This document shows, piece after piece, positions 41,822 through 49,944 of a stretch of DNA of 64,000 nucleotides. The stretch's first letter is position 1. Each line of letters begins with the position of its first letter. Position numbers and translations under genes: made by a program. The notes beneath the pieces are model-generated. The model saw nothing but the letters and a program-made list of their open reading frames with translations, had not been told where the DNA came from and did not search any database. Source of the stretch: Bradyrhizobium jicamae (GTDB lineage: Bacteria; Pseudomonadota; Alphaproteobacteria; Rhizobiales; Xanthobacteraceae); the NCBI RefSeq assembly GCF_018130215.1, contig NZ_JAFCKQ010000034.1:1-64000 (forward strand), given 5' to 3'.

Positions 41822-42583
41822 TCAGTTGCCGACGAAAGGACCGAGCGTCTCGCCGATGTCATGCCGGATCACGAGATCGGCAATATCGTCCTGATCGGTC
41901 GGCTCGTTGTTGATGATCACGAGCCGTGCGCCGCAGTTCTTCGCCATCATCGGAAATCCCGCAGCCGGCCACACCACGAGCGAAGATCCGATCGCCAGAA
42001 AGAGATCACAATGCTGCGCGAGTTCCGTTGCGCGCTGCATCGCATCTTCCGGCATCGCCTGCCCGAACGAGATCGTCGCGGTCTTGATCGGATCACCGCA
42101 GTCGGCGCAATCGGGCGCGCCGCCGCCTGCGTCGAAGTGCTGCTTCACCCACGAAAGATCGTATCGCTTCGCACAGCCGATGCAGCGGGCATAGGTCGTA
42201 TTGCCGTGCAGCTCGATGACATCATCGGCCTCGAAGCCCGATATCTGATGCAAATTGTCGATGTTCTGGGTGACGATGCCCGGAACCTTGCCGGCGCGAT
42301 AAAGCGAGGCAAGCGCGCGATGTCCGCGGCCGGGCCTCGCCGCAGCGAAGGTCGGTTCCATCGCGAAGCGACGACGCCATGACTCGTCGCGCGCGTCCTG
42401 GCTGGCGACGAATTCGTCGAACGGGATTGGCCGGTTACGGGTCCAGATCCCACCGGGCGAACGGAAGTCGGGAATTCCGCACTCGGTCGAGATGCCGGCA
42501 CCGGTAAAGGGGACGATCGACGACGCCTCGGCGATCATGTTGCCGAGTTGCTCGACGCCGCTGCGCAGGTCCCTTGCAATCAT
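41822..42583 (-). CDS. NAD-dependent protein deacylase (sirtuin)
   Basis: The product has 253 residues from ATG 42583 (MIARDLRSGVEQLGNMIAEA); a GTG five codons upstream lies in a 15-bp repeat and could also serve. The Sir2 fold is complete: VPFTGAGISTECGIPDFRSP, TQNIDNLHQISG, catalytic His in VIELHGNTTYARC, zinc cysteines in CIGC and CADC, LAIGSSLVVWPAAG and IINNEPTDQD. It removes acyl groups from lysines using NAD. It is not in an operon. Confidence 0.93.
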   Translation of the reverse strand: MIARDLRSGVEQLGNMIAEASSIVPFTGAGISTECGIPDFRSPGGIWTRNRPIPFDEFVASQDARDESWRRRFAMEPTFAAARPGRGHRALASLYRAGKVPGIVTQNIDNLHQISGFEADDVIELHGNTTYARCIGCAKRYDLSWVKQHFDAGGGAPDCADCGDPIKTATISFGQAMPEDAMQRATELAQHCDLFLAIGSSLVVWPAAGFPMMAKNCGARLVIINNEPTDQDDIADLVIRHDIGETLGPFVGN

Positions 42584-42805
42584 GGCCCTTGCAATCACGT
42601 CTCTTGCAATCCCTGGAGATGATTCCGTCCGCCGCGACCAGCCTTATAGCACAGCCGGTCCTGCATGCGCGATCGACGCGCGCCAAAGGGCTGCTTTCGC
42701 GACCTGCCTTCGGTTGATCACATTGCAGCAACGCCGGCTCCGCACTCGCGCCCAAATCGCCGACGTCTATGCCGGTCGGGGGCGCCACCAGGAACGTGAT
42801 GGGCA

Positions 42806-42973
42806 ATGGCAGAGAACGAACACCGCCTCGCGCGCGAGCGCGAAGAGATCGCGGCACGCGTCGCCAGCTTCAGGGCCACGCAGGAGAAATTCGAGCGCGA
42901 GCGGCACGAATACTATGCCAACACCCTCGGCAATGCCTGGAGTGGATATCGAGCGGCAATCCAGACGCGCTGA
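42806..42973 (+). CDS. Small charged hypothetical protein of 55 residues
   Basis: The frame 42806-42973 encodes MAENEHRLAREREEIAARVA followed by FRATQEKFERERHEYYANTL and a short end. It is almost entirely one charged helix with heptad-like spacing, then a Tyr-rich patch. AGGA lies 12-15 bases upstream. From memory, similar short proteins are common in Bradyrhizobium. Function unknown. Confidence 0.5.
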   Translation: MAENEHRLAREREEIAARVASFRATQEKFERERHEYYANTLGNAWSGYRAAIQTR

Positions 42974-43007
42974 AGATTGATCCCGATGGGCACCGGCGCA
43001 AATGAAA

Positions 43008-43032
43008 GACCCGGAGCGGTCGGCTCCGGGTC
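43008..43032 (-). terminator. Rho-independent terminator of the Gly/Tyr-rich gene
   Basis: A perfect 10-bp stem GACCCGGAGC/GCTCCGGGTC has a 5-base loop. On the minus strand it is followed by TTTCATTT, 8 bases after the stop of the gene at 43040-43330. Confidence 0.8.
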
Positions 43033-43039
43033 CTGATCG

Positions 43040-43330
43040 TTACCAGTGCCGCCAATAGCGGTGGTGATAATACGGACCGCCATAGTAGGCGTACGGGCCC
43101 GGTCCATAATAGCCGTAGTAGCGCGGGCCATAGTAATAACCGGGATAGTAGCCCGGCCCGTAATAGTAATGCGGACCGTAGGCGCCCACGACGCCTGCCG
43201 TGATCGCGCCCGCGGCCAGACCGAAGGCGAGGCCCGGGCCAATACCGCGCGCCTGCGCAGGTGCAGGCGCGCTCAACGTGATCGCGCCAACCGCCGTGAC
43301 CGTCGCCAGAACTGCCAATGCCTTTTTCAT
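43040..43330 (-). CDS. Small secreted Gly/Tyr-rich protein
   Basis: The product has 96 residues from ATG 43330 with GAGGAGG upstream. A signal peptide (ALAVLATVTAVGAITLSAPA) is followed by a glycine/alanine stretch that may insert in a membrane (GLAFGLAAGAITAGVVGA). The tail is almost only Gly, Tyr, Pro and His (YYGPGYYPGYYYGP and similar). Such low-complexity secreted proteins are frequent in rhizobia; the tail may be adhesive or structural. A strong terminator follows. Confidence 0.75.
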   Translation of the reverse strand: MKKALAVLATVTAVGAITLSAPAPAQARGIGPGLAFGLAAGAITAGVVGAYGPHYYYGPGYYPGYYYGPRYYGYYGPGPYAYYGGPYYHHRYWRHW

Positions 43331-43544
43331 GTGCAACCTCCTCACATAGGCCTGCCGGACCAACGCGGGTGCGCCGGGATGGTTGCCGGGTTCCCCTGAT
43401 CACGATTGGCGCCTCGCCGCACCGACGAGGCATCAACGTGACGCGGGTTCCTTAGCCATGCGATTGCGCGGGGTCCACCATCGGTCAACGACGGAACGAA
43501 TTGACAACCTCAGGGTTACAATCGCCCGGAAAGAGGTTGGCGTC

Positions 43545-43646
43545 ATGCCAGCGTGGATGGAACTTCTGCTCAACGTGCTGGGCTTTGTCGGCTTCATCGG
43601 CATCGCGATGTATCACAAACGCCCGGACGAGAAGCTGCCCGACTGA
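43545..43646 (+). CDS. Membrane microprotein of 33 residues
   Basis: The ATG at 43545 has AGAGG about 8 bases before it. The product, MPAWMELLLNVLGFVGFIGI, then AMYHKRPDEKLPD, is a single hydrophobic helix with a charged cytoplasmic tail. The frame is well isolated and the ribosome site good, so I consider it real. Function unknown. Confidence 0.5.
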   Translation: MPAWMELLLNVLGFVGFIGIAMYHKRPDEKLPD

Positions 43647-43664
43647 GCGCCCGGCGGCAGCTAT

Positions 43665-43859
43665 TCAGTTGGCCTTTTGCAGCTGACCTGCGATGCGCAC
43701 CAACCTGTCGGCCTTCACCAGCGCACGCCCGTCATCCGGCTGTGGCCGGAGCCAGAAGCTCATCACGACAAACGCCGCGCAAAACAGCAGCCCCACCACC
43801 ATCACGCGCCGGTGGGTCGGTCGATCCGCACTGTGAAACGTGGGCATCATGGCTGTCAT
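43665..43859 (-). CDS. Small single-pass membrane protein of 64 residues
   Basis: The product starts MTAMMPTFHSADRPTHRR, has a helix VMVVGLLFCAAFVVMSFWL, then a basic soluble tail. The start codon lies inside the first copy of a 25-bp tandem duplication (43849-43898), so the leader sequence has been duplicated. Function unknown; similar small proteins occur in related genomes as far as I recall. Confidence 0.6.
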   Translation of the reverse strand: MTAMMPTFHSADRPTHRRVMVVGLLFCAAFVVMSFWLRPQPDDGRALVKADRLVRIAGQLQKAN

Positions 43860-43898
43860 CCCGATGCAGCCATATGGCTGTCATCCCGATGCAGCCAT
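43849..43898. repeat. Exact 25-bp tandem duplication
   Basis: Two identical, abutting copies occupy 43849-43873 and 43874-43898. Each contains GGCTGTCATCCCGATGCAGC. The left copy carries the start codon of the minus-strand gene ending at 43665; the right copy lies in its leader. Confidence 0.9.
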
Positions 43899-44101
43899 TC
43901 CTAGCGCAACCGCAGGTGGGGACAACGCGATGTTGCCCTTAACCTAACCAGGTAGGGTTATCGCTGCAGCGGGCGGCCGGCCTCCACACCTTTTCCCCCG
44001 CTTATCCGCAGCAAATCCACAGTCTGGCCAATCCGATTTGTCGAGCAGATCCACGATCTTGCTGCGCACAAATCCACAGGCACACGCTGCACAGTGGCAA
44101 T

Positions 44102-44449
44102 TTATGCGTCGGCCATTCGCTTGAGGGTGGCGCGAAAGCTCATGCTCCGGGTACCCACCAGCACGGTCCCGAAGGCCTCCGCCTCGTCGCCCTGGAACGT
44201 CCCGGAAAAGCCGCTGGTCACCTCGTGCCCGCCGAACAGCGGCCTGACCAAGGGGTCCGCGAACGGCGTGTGCTGGTTGGTGCTGAGATGCCCCTTCCAA
44301 GTGCCGGCGCCCGCCGTGTATTCGCCGATCGACCAGAAGTAAGGCCCGCCGCCGATCAGGAGACCGTCGCGCAGGATCAGGACGCCGCTGTCGCGCCCCT
44401 TGACGCCGTCGGTCATATGGATGTGGATCGAATAGAGCCCATTCTTCAT
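44102..44449 (-). CDS. GrlR-like small regulatory protein
   Basis: The product has 115 residues from ATG 44449. It opens MKNGLYSIHIHMTDGVKGRD and goes on SGVLILRDGLLIGGGPYFWS, the pattern of GrlR-type proteins: an eight-stranded barrel starting with MKNGxYSI. The classic GrlR of enteric pathogens sequesters the activator GrlA of type III secretion; here no GrlA or secretion gene is nearby, so the role is open. A purine-rich AGGGAGCGGG precedes the start. Confidence 0.7.
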   Translation of the reverse strand: MKNGLYSIHIHMTDGVKGRDSGVLILRDGLLIGGGPYFWSIGEYTAGAGTWKGHLSTNQHTPFADPLVRPLFGGHEVTSGFSGTFQGDEAEAFGTVLVGTRSMSFRATLKRMADA

Positions 44450-44633
44450 CGATCGCGCCCGCTCCCTCTGGGTCCAGTATGGCCCGAACCGGTATCGCAC
44501 GCGAGCGGGGACCGTACCGGATTGTGAAGCGGGCCAGGCGGTGGCGCCCTGCCCCCGTCAAGCATTTGCTGGTATTGAGGGCCCGAACCATCAGGCCCAA
44601 TCGTCCCCAGAAAACGCCAGGGAGCCAACAACC

Positions 44634-45086
44634 ATGCGCTATCTCCACACCATGCTGCGCGTCCGCAACCTCGATGCCGCAATCAAGTTCTACCAGGATG
44701 CGCTCGGGTTGCAGGAAGTGCGCCGGATCGACAACGACAAGGGCCGCTTTACCCTGGTGTTTCTCTGCGCGCCCGAGGATCTCCATTTGCTCAAGAGCCT
44801 GCCGCAGACCCGCGGCGCGCCGCTGGTCGAACTCACCTACAATTGGGACGAGGAGAAATACGGCGAGGACCGCTATTTCGGCCACCTCGCCTACGAGGTC
44901 GACGACATCTACGCGACCTGCGCGAAGCTGATGAAGATGGGCGTCACGATCAATCGCCCGCCACGCGACGGCAACATGGCGTTCGTGCGCTCGCCCGACC
45001 TGCACTCGATCGAGCTGCTGCAGAAGGGCGAGCCGAAGGCTCCGGCGGAGCCGTGGACATCGATGCCGAACACCGGCCACTGGTAG
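44634..45086 (+). CDS. VOC family protein, lactoylglutathione lyase-like (glyoxalase I)
   Basis: The product has 150 residues from ATG 44634 with AGGGAG upstream. It opens YLHTMLRVRNLDAAIKFYQD (metal His), includes VELTYNWDEEKY (Glu) and HLAYEVDDIYATC (His), and ends SPDLHSIELLQKGEP (Glu). These are the four metal ligands of single-domain glyoxalase I. It would isomerise the glutathione hemithioacetal of methylglyoxal. Length and motifs are normal; monocistronic. Confidence 0.9.
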   Translation: MRYLHTMLRVRNLDAAIKFYQDALGLQEVRRIDNDKGRFTLVFLCAPEDLHLLKSLPQTRGAPLVELTYNWDEEKYGEDRYFGHLAYEVDDIYATCAKLMKMGVTINRPPRDGNMAFVRSPDLHSIELLQKGEPKAPAEPWTSMPNTGHW

Positions 45087-45241
45087 GGTCCCCTACGGAT
45101 TGCTCCGGCACGTCTGCCTGTCGCCTGCGATGGTGAGGCGGACGCGCCGCTTTCCCGCGACAGCCGCCGCGCCGAAATAGGAACCTGCTGCGGCCATTCG
45201 GGTTGGCTCCTCGAAAATGAGCGATGCGAGGAGACGACGCG

Positions 45242-45322
45242 ATGGGAAAGGGAATCCTGCTTTGGCTGCTGGGTGTGCCGATTCCGGTGATCATCCTGCT
45301 GTGGTTGGTCTTTGGTCATTGA
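45242..45322 (+). CDS. Membrane microprotein of 26 residues
   Basis: GAGGAG at 45228-45233 precedes ATG 45242. The product, MGKGILLWLLGVPIPVIILL plus WLVFGH, is a single hydrophobic helix with a Pro-Ile-Pro kink. The strong ribosome site and all-hydrophobic content support translation. Function unknown. Confidence 0.5.
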   Translation: MGKGILLWLLGVPIPVIILLWLVFGH

Positions 45323-45481
45323 ATTCGATCTGACACGTCGCGCGTAAGCGCTGCTGCGCGCATGAGGCCCTGTCGCCACGCGGCAGGGCCGCTATTTTCT
45401 TGCCCTCGGAACAATTCATCCCGCGCATTTCACGCGGGACTCCGCTAAGAACACGCCAACACAAAACGGCGGGAGAAACGT

Positions 45482-46126
45482 GTGACCGGCGGCAAGCAGC
45501 AACTGACGATCTGGGGCCGGGCCAACTCGGTCAACGTGCAGAAGGTGCTTTGGTGCCTCGCCGAGCTTGACGTCGCCTATCAGCGCATCGATGCCGGCAT
45601 GCAGTTCGGCAAGAACGATCAGCCGGACTATCTGGCGATGAACCCGAACGGCCGCGTGCCGACGCTGGTCGATGGCGACTACGTGCTCTGGGAATCCAAT
45701 TCGGTGATGCGCTATCTCTGCATGGCCTACGGTGAGGGCACGCCGATCTATCCGCAATCGCCAAGGGCGCGCGCCGCGGTCGACCGCTGGCTCGACTGGA
45801 CGCTGTCGACGTTGCAGCCGGTCGACCGTCCGGTGTTCTGGGCGCTGGTTCGCACGGCACCGGAGAAGCGCGACATGATTCAGATCCAGAAGGATGTCGA
45901 TGCCGAAGGTGTCGTGTGGCGCGTCGTCGAGGCCCAGCTCGCAAGCCGACGCTTCATCGAGGGCGATCAGTTCACGATTGCCGACATCGCGATCGGCGCC
46001 TTTGCGCGACGCTGGCTCGGTGTCGAGGGCGTCAGCAAGCCGACACTGCCCAATCTGCAACGCTGGTTCGACGAGGTGGCGGAGCGGCCCGGCTTTATCA
46101 GCTTCGTCGCGCCTCCGATGTCGTAG
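45482..46126 (+). CDS. Glutathione S-transferase
   Basis: The product has 214 residues from a GTG at 45482; GGGAG lies about 8 bases upstream. The N-terminal thioredoxin-like domain starts LTIWGRANSVNVQKVLWCLA, where Ser is the likely activating residue, and continues to NPNGRVPTLVDGDYVLWESN. The conserved cis-Pro is in VPTL. The helical C-terminal domain carries FIEGDQFTIADIAIGAFARR, the N-capping box. Monomeric length is typical. Substrate unknown. Confidence 0.92.
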   Translation: MTGGKQQLTIWGRANSVNVQKVLWCLAELDVAYQRIDAGMQFGKNDQPDYLAMNPNGRVPTLVDGDYVLWESNSVMRYLCMAYGEGTPIYPQSPRARAAVDRWLDWTLSTLQPVDRPVFWALVRTAPEKRDMIQIQKDVDAEGVVWRVVEAQLASRRFIEGDQFTIADIAIGAFARRWLGVEGVSKPTLPNLQRWFDEVAERPGFISFVAPPMS

Positions 46127-46131
46127 CGCAC

Positions 46132-46377
46132 TCAGCGGCCGGAGGACATTCCGGCGCCAACGCTGATCGCGCCGCCGAGCTTGACGCAGGTGTCGGTGCC
46201 CTCGACCTTCACGAAGCCTGGCCCGAGCGACGCGCAGGGATTGCTCCGAGTGGTGGCTTTCGACGGCAGCGATTTCCCGGCATCCGATGGCGTCTGGAGA
46301 TTGAGGCGACCGCCCTGCTGCGCGAGCGCGGCCACCGGAAGCAGAACAGCGATGACGACGAGGGATGTTTTCCGCAT
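46132..46377 (-). CDS. Small secreted protein with a porin-like N-terminal motif
   Basis: The product has 81 residues. The signal peptide (LVVIAVLLPVAALAQ) is followed by a Ser/Thr-rich linker, then CASLGPGFVKVEGTDTCVKL and GGAISVGAGMSSGR. The block with two cysteines around GPGFVKVEGTDTC closely recalls the N-terminus of Rhizobiales porins (CxxYGxGFxxIPGTDTCIKIGG). Only that portion exists here, so it is either a porin fragment or a distinct small family built on it. It is convergent with the GST gene. Confidence 0.6.
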   Translation of the reverse strand: MRKTSLVVIAVLLPVAALAQQGGRLNLQTPSDAGKSLPSKATTRSNPCASLGPGFVKVEGTDTCVKLGGAISVGAGMSSGR

Positions 46378-46434
46378 CCGGCCTTTTATCGCGCGAGGAC
46401 GGACGAAGCCAGAGCACCGATGCCGATCGAGGAG

Positions 46435-46692
46435 CTAGCGCACAAACTTGACGCCGAATGTCTTGCCGCGACGCCACACCACCTCGCAGGCCCGGCCGGT
46501 GCGGGCATCGCGTGAGAAAGCCAGCCGCAGCCTCGCCGGCAGCGTGTTGTTGTCTTCGACCGTGATCTTGGCGCCCGATGACGAGATGTCCTCGACCACA
46601 CAGGCCCGGGCGGCAAAGCCGCCATCGAGCGTGATCCAGCCGGCCTGGCGCAACGACTTGCGCGATTCGCGCTTTTTGGATCCGAGAGCCAT
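46435..46692 (-). CDS. PilZ domain protein
   Basis: The product has 85 residues from ATG 46692, a single PilZ domain. RESRKSLRQAGWITLDGG carries basic residues near the first strand, and CVVEDISSSGAKITVEDN contains the D-x-S-x-x-G core. It ends EVVWRRGKTFGVKFVR. It may bind cyclic-di-GMP, though the N-terminal RxxxR box is imperfect (RESRKS). Short single-domain PilZ proteins are numerous in Bradyrhizobium. Confidence 0.82.
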   Translation of the reverse strand: MALGSKKRESRKSLRQAGWITLDGGFAARACVVEDISSSGAKITVEDNNTLPARLRLAFSRDARTGRACEVVWRRGKTFGVKFVR

Positions 46693-47007
46693 CGCATCAA
46701 TCCCAAGAAACAGTTGCACGAACAAGTTGGACGGACAGTTGCAAGAGCGGCAACCGGAAACAGCCTCAAGATTCGCCCCGGCCCAAGCGCCAGCCCTACT
46801 GCCGGCTGCTTTACAAAGGATTGAGAAATCGTACCGGATTGCTACGGTCGCCCGGCCAGGATCAATGGGGGCTCGCGACCGGGAAAAGGCCCGTTTGAGT
46901 GCTTGCCCGCCCGGGCAATCGCCACTATACGTTCGCCCGTCGCGGCCGTTGACCGGCGGCGAGTCCGGCGCGTCTGACGCTCAACGTATTGATTTGCCGG
47001 GAGTTTT
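46693..47007. other. Intergenic region before tRNA-Glu
   Basis: About 315 bases lie without a convincing gene. They should contain the PilZ promoter at the left and the tRNA-Glu promoter at the right. A short run GGGAGTTTT precedes the tRNA. Nothing else is evident. Confidence 0.4.
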
Positions 47008-47082
47008 GCTCCCTTCGTCTATCGGTTAGGACGCCACCCTTTCACGGTGGAGAGAGCGGTTCGATTCCGCTAGGGAGCGCCA
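47008..47082 (+). tRNA. tRNA-Glu (anticodon TTC), attachment site of an integrative element
   Basis: The 75-base gene has acceptor arms GCTCCCT and AGGGAGC, anticodon stem CCACC/GGTGG with loop CTTTCAC (anticodon TTC) and T-arm GCGGTTCGATTCCGC. GCCA at the end encodes the discriminator and CCA. Its last 19 bases are repeated at 61508-61526, marking integration of the element that follows. Confidence 0.97.
47064..47082 (+). repeat. attL: tRNA-Glu 3' end
   Basis: attccgctagggagcgcca, identical to 61508-61526. It restores the intact tRNA at the left junction. Confidence 0.9.
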
Positions 47083-47204
47083 GACTTGCGCGCCTAAAAA
47101 CCCCCTAAAATCAAGCATTTACGCCTCTTCATTGACATTCTGCGGCTCTCGCTCCAGTGTAAACGTCGGTACACGACGTAGATACATGGACGGGATGAAG
47201 CGCC

Positions 47205-48503
47205 ATGACGGCAGCGCCTGACTATTTGGTGCGGCGGAACGGTTTCTGGCAGTACCACCGCCGGGTTCCGAAGGCCTATGCAGGCCTCGCCGGCAAGAGC
47301 AAATTCGTAATCCTGTCGACGAAAATACGTGTCGCCGACGACCCCAAGGGCGCGAAGGCGGCTCGCGCGGCGGCCCGGCTCAATGAACAGCAAGAGGCTC
47401 GGTGGCGCGGCCTCGCCGCGGGCACGCCAGCCAAGCAACGCTATCAGGATGCTGTCACCCTGGCCCGGTCGCATGGCCTCGACTACCTGACGCCGACCGA
47501 GGCCGCCCTGCAGCAGATCAGCGCGCTCCTGGCCCGCATCGAGGTGCTGCAGGCCGGCGGACGCAAGACCGACGTGGTCACCGTCGACGCCGTGCTCGGC
47601 GCTGTCGAGAAGCCCAAGATCAAGCTGTCCGACTTGTTCGGCGAATACGAGCTGACGCAGAAGACGCCGCTCTCGAAAATGTCGGCTGATCAAGTCAGGA
47701 AATGGACCTCAGCAAAGCGGCGCGCGGTCGAAATCCTGATCGAGCAGCGCGGAGACAAGGTGCTGCAGGACCTCACACGCGCCGACGCGCTGGCCTATGC
47801 GGATTACTGGGAGGCGCGCACGATCTCCGAAGGCATCAGCGCGAGCTCGGCGAACAAATCAATCAGCCACGTCGGCGGCATGATCAGGGCGGTCGACAAG
47901 CGCTTGAAGCTCGGCCTTGACAACGTCTTCGCCGGCTGCAGGCTCGACGGCGGCCGCGATGGCAAGCGCGCGCCCTTCACCACCGACCACATCCGGAACG
48001 TCATTCTCGCGCCGGGCGCCCTCGCCGACCTCAACGAGGAAGCCCGCGACGTGGTCTATGTCGTGATGGAGACCGGCTGCAGGCCGAGCGAGATCGTCAA
48101 CCTCACCAAAAACCGCATCGTGCTGGACGCCGACGTTCCCCACATCCGCATTGCGGCCGAGGGCAGGTTGTTGAAGACCGAGCACAGCGAGCGCGACATT
48201 CCGCTCGTTGGCCGGGCCTTGGAGGCGATGAAGCGGCACCGCGCCGGCTTCCCGCGCTATCACGACAAGGGCTCTACCCTCAGCGCCACGTTGATGAAGC
48301 ACATGAAGGCGAGGAAGTTGCTGCCGACACCGAAGCACTCGGTCTATTCGCTCCGGCATAGCTTCAAGGACCGACTGAAGGCCGCAGAGGCGCCCGAGGA
48401 GTTGATTGACGAGGTGATGGGTCACGCCAACGGCAAGCCCCGATACGGCGATGGCTACGGCCTGCAGCTGAAGCAACGCTACCTGCAGGCGATCGCCTTC
48501 TGA
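47205..48503 (+). CDS. Tyrosine recombinase (integrase)
   Basis: The product has 432 residues. The N-terminal 70 residues (YLVRRNGFWQYHRRVPKAYA) are of the DUF6538 type, followed by a SAM-like core-binding domain (about 140-240). The catalytic domain has Arg in METGCRPSEIVNL, His-x-x-Arg in VYSLRHSFKDRL and His in VMGHANGKPRYG. The nucleophile tyrosine is probably in the following YGDGY segment or at QRYLQAIAF. It recombines the element with the tRNA-Glu gene. Its C-terminus overlaps a convergent small gene by 25 bases. Confidence 0.93.
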   Translation: MTAAPDYLVRRNGFWQYHRRVPKAYAGLAGKSKFVILSTKIRVADDPKGAKAARAAARLNEQQEARWRGLAAGTPAKQRYQDAVTLARSHGLDYLTPTEAALQQISALLARIEVLQAGGRKTDVVTVDAVLGAVEKPKIKLSDLFGEYELTQKTPLSKMSADQVRKWTSAKRRAVEILIEQRGDKVLQDLTRADALAYADYWEARTISEGISASSANKSISHVGGMIRAVDKRLKLGLDNVFAGCRLDGGRDGKRAPFTTDHIRNVILAPGALADLNEEARDVVYVVMETGCRPSEIVNLTKNRIVLDADVPHIRIAAEGRLLKTEHSERDIPLVGRALEAMKRHRAGFPRYHDKGSTLSATLMKHMKARKLLPTPKHSVYSLRHSFKDRLKAAEAPEELIDEVMGHANGKPRYGDGYGLQLKQRYLQAIAF

Positions 48504-48685
48504 TCGCGCTCTTGGAGCCGGCGGCGAGCTCGCGCCATCACATCGTCCTTCGACCGCAAGGCCGCGATCTCGCGCTCCAGCCGCTCGACATAGGGCTCGA
48601 ACTGCGACCGATCGTGCAGCACCATCACCTCGGAGACGAGGTCGAGCGCGGCTTCGAGCCGTTCGATGGTGACTGGATTAGGCAA
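48479..48685 (-). CDS. Small helical protein of the element
   Basis: The product has 68 residues: a helical segment VTIERLEAALDLVSEVMVLH, then a coiled-coil region YVERLEREIAALRSKDDVMA and a basic end. The heptad pattern suggests dimerisation. It faces the integrase gene and overlaps its end by 25 bases. Position next to the integrase suits an excisionase or small regulator, but no HTH is clear. Function unknown. Confidence 0.5.
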   Translation of the reverse strand: MPNPVTIERLEAALDLVSEVMVLHDRSQFEPYVERLEREIAALRSKDDVMARARRRLQERDQKAIACR

Positions 48686-49053
48686 AGGTGTTCTCTGTCA
48701 GGCGCGCGCGCCGTAACCAGCGGCTTCATGCGCGCTACACTGAGAGATTCCCGCGCCACATCGGCGACAGCAAGCACCACGAGTCTCACGACTCCGAGAA
48801 CGACTCGCGACATGCTCGCGCGCTGCGGAACGTAGCGAAAAAGTGTTTCGTACTTAAATGATCGGTGCACCGTCGTGACGACGGCGCGGCCTTTAAGGGA
48901 AACCGCTAGGTGAATCACACCCTCACCCAGAACTGAAAAAGCCCCAGCGCTGGGCAAGCGCAAGGGCTTTAGCAGTAGTTGAGGAAGGTTTGTGAGAGAC
49001 GGCTTCGCCTCCGTCTGATCACCGGCATCAACAGCGTCAGGAGCGCTGCAGAC
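48686..49053. other. Intergenic region upstream of the initiator gene
   Basis: About 370 bases without a gene. A hairpin AAAGCCC...GGGCTTT at 48938-48970, with an inner palindrome CCCAGCGCTGGG, could end leftward or rightward transcription. The promoter of the initiator gene should lie to its right. Confidence 0.45.
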
Positions 49054-49944
49054 ATGTCAGTATCTAAGAATCCGTCTCCTAACAGTCAAGCAGCCGGCGA
49101 GGCCAAACGCAGCACCGCGGATCAATTCGCGTGGTTGCGACAGGTCGCACTCGACCCTGTTCTGCCGGCAGCTGCACCGCGCGTTGCGATCGCGCTCACC
49201 GGATACTTCAACAGGGAGCATGGTGGCTGGGCGTGGCCGTCACAGCAGACCTTGGCCGACGAACTCGGCCTACACGAACGGACGGTGCGGACTGCACTCT
49301 CGGCAATGGTCGAGCGCGGGCACCTCCTCGCAAAGCGGCGCGGTCGAGAGGAGACCAACCTCTACCACCTCGCACTCAAAAACAGCGACAGTGACCGGAA
49401 GAAAACTTCCGCTCACACAGAGGAAGTGACCGGCAATAATCTGCCGGTCATGACCGGCAAGATTGTGCAGAGTGACCGGAAAAATCGTGTCAAAGTGACC
49501 GGAAGAAAACTTCCGCCTAACCCTCTTAATGAACCCTTAGAAGAACCCTTTGAGGGGAAAACACCCCCGACGAAGGGGAATGTTCGCAAGGTGACGGCGC
49601 GTCGTCGACCATCGACTCCATGGCCTGATGGCTTCCACCTCGAAGACGACCTAGCAGACCACGCCGCCGCCAAGGCAGGCTGGAGCCAAGGCCGGGCCTT
49701 CGAGGAGTTCGACCGCTTCCAGAACCATCACCTCGCCAAGGGCAGCATCTTCTCGGACTGGCGAGCGGCTTGGCGCACCTGGGTCGCCACCGGCATCAAG
49801 TTCGACCGCGAGCGCGCCCAGCAGAACGGCGCCGTCATCGATCAGGCTGGCAACCCAAACGCGCCGCCGCCTAACAGGCCGCCTCCATCATGGCGCCGCC
49901 CCTCGAACATGCAGCGCGCGATGATGGGAGGCGACGATGACTGA
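49054..49944 (+). CDS. RepO-like phage replication initiator with winged helix domain
   Basis: The product has 296 residues from ATG 49054. The N-terminal part (FAWLRQVALDPVLPAAAPRV, WAWPSQQTLADELGLHERTV and RTALSAMVERGHLLAKRRGR) is a helix-turn-helix of the HTH_36 type used by phage initiators. A low-complexity linker (about 110-155) is encoded by the iteron cluster at 49391-49516. The C-terminal domain contains FSDWRAAWRTWVATGIKFDR, as in phage O-type proteins that recruit helicase. This is the arrangement of lambda O, whose gene contains its own origin. It overlaps the next gene by 8 bases. Confidence 0.75.
   Translation: MSVSKNPSPNSQAAGEAKRSTADQFAWLRQVALDPVLPAAAPRVAIALTGYFNREHGGWAWPSQQTLADELGLHERTVRTALSAMVERGHLLAKRRGREETNLYHLALKNSDSDRKKTSAHTEEVTGNNLPVMTGKIVQSDRKNRVKVTGRKLPPNPLNEPLEEPFEGKTPPTKGNVRKVTARRRPSTPWPDGFHLEDDLADHAAAKAGWSQGRAFEEFDRFQNHHLAKGSIFSDWRAAWRTWVATGIKFDRERAQQNGAVIDQAGNPNAPPPNRPPPSWRRPSNMQRAMMGGDDD
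49391..49516. repeat. Iteron-like cluster, candidate replication origin inside the initiator gene
   Basis: GTGACCGG occurs at 49391, 49426, 49472 and 49495. An exact 22-bp repeat that begins with this motif and contains GGAAGAAAACTTCC lies at 49391-49412 and 49495-49516. Between them, 49442-49459 is a perfect 18-bp palindrome, TGCCGGTCATGACCGGCA. The density in 126 bases is far above chance. Confidence 0.7.
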
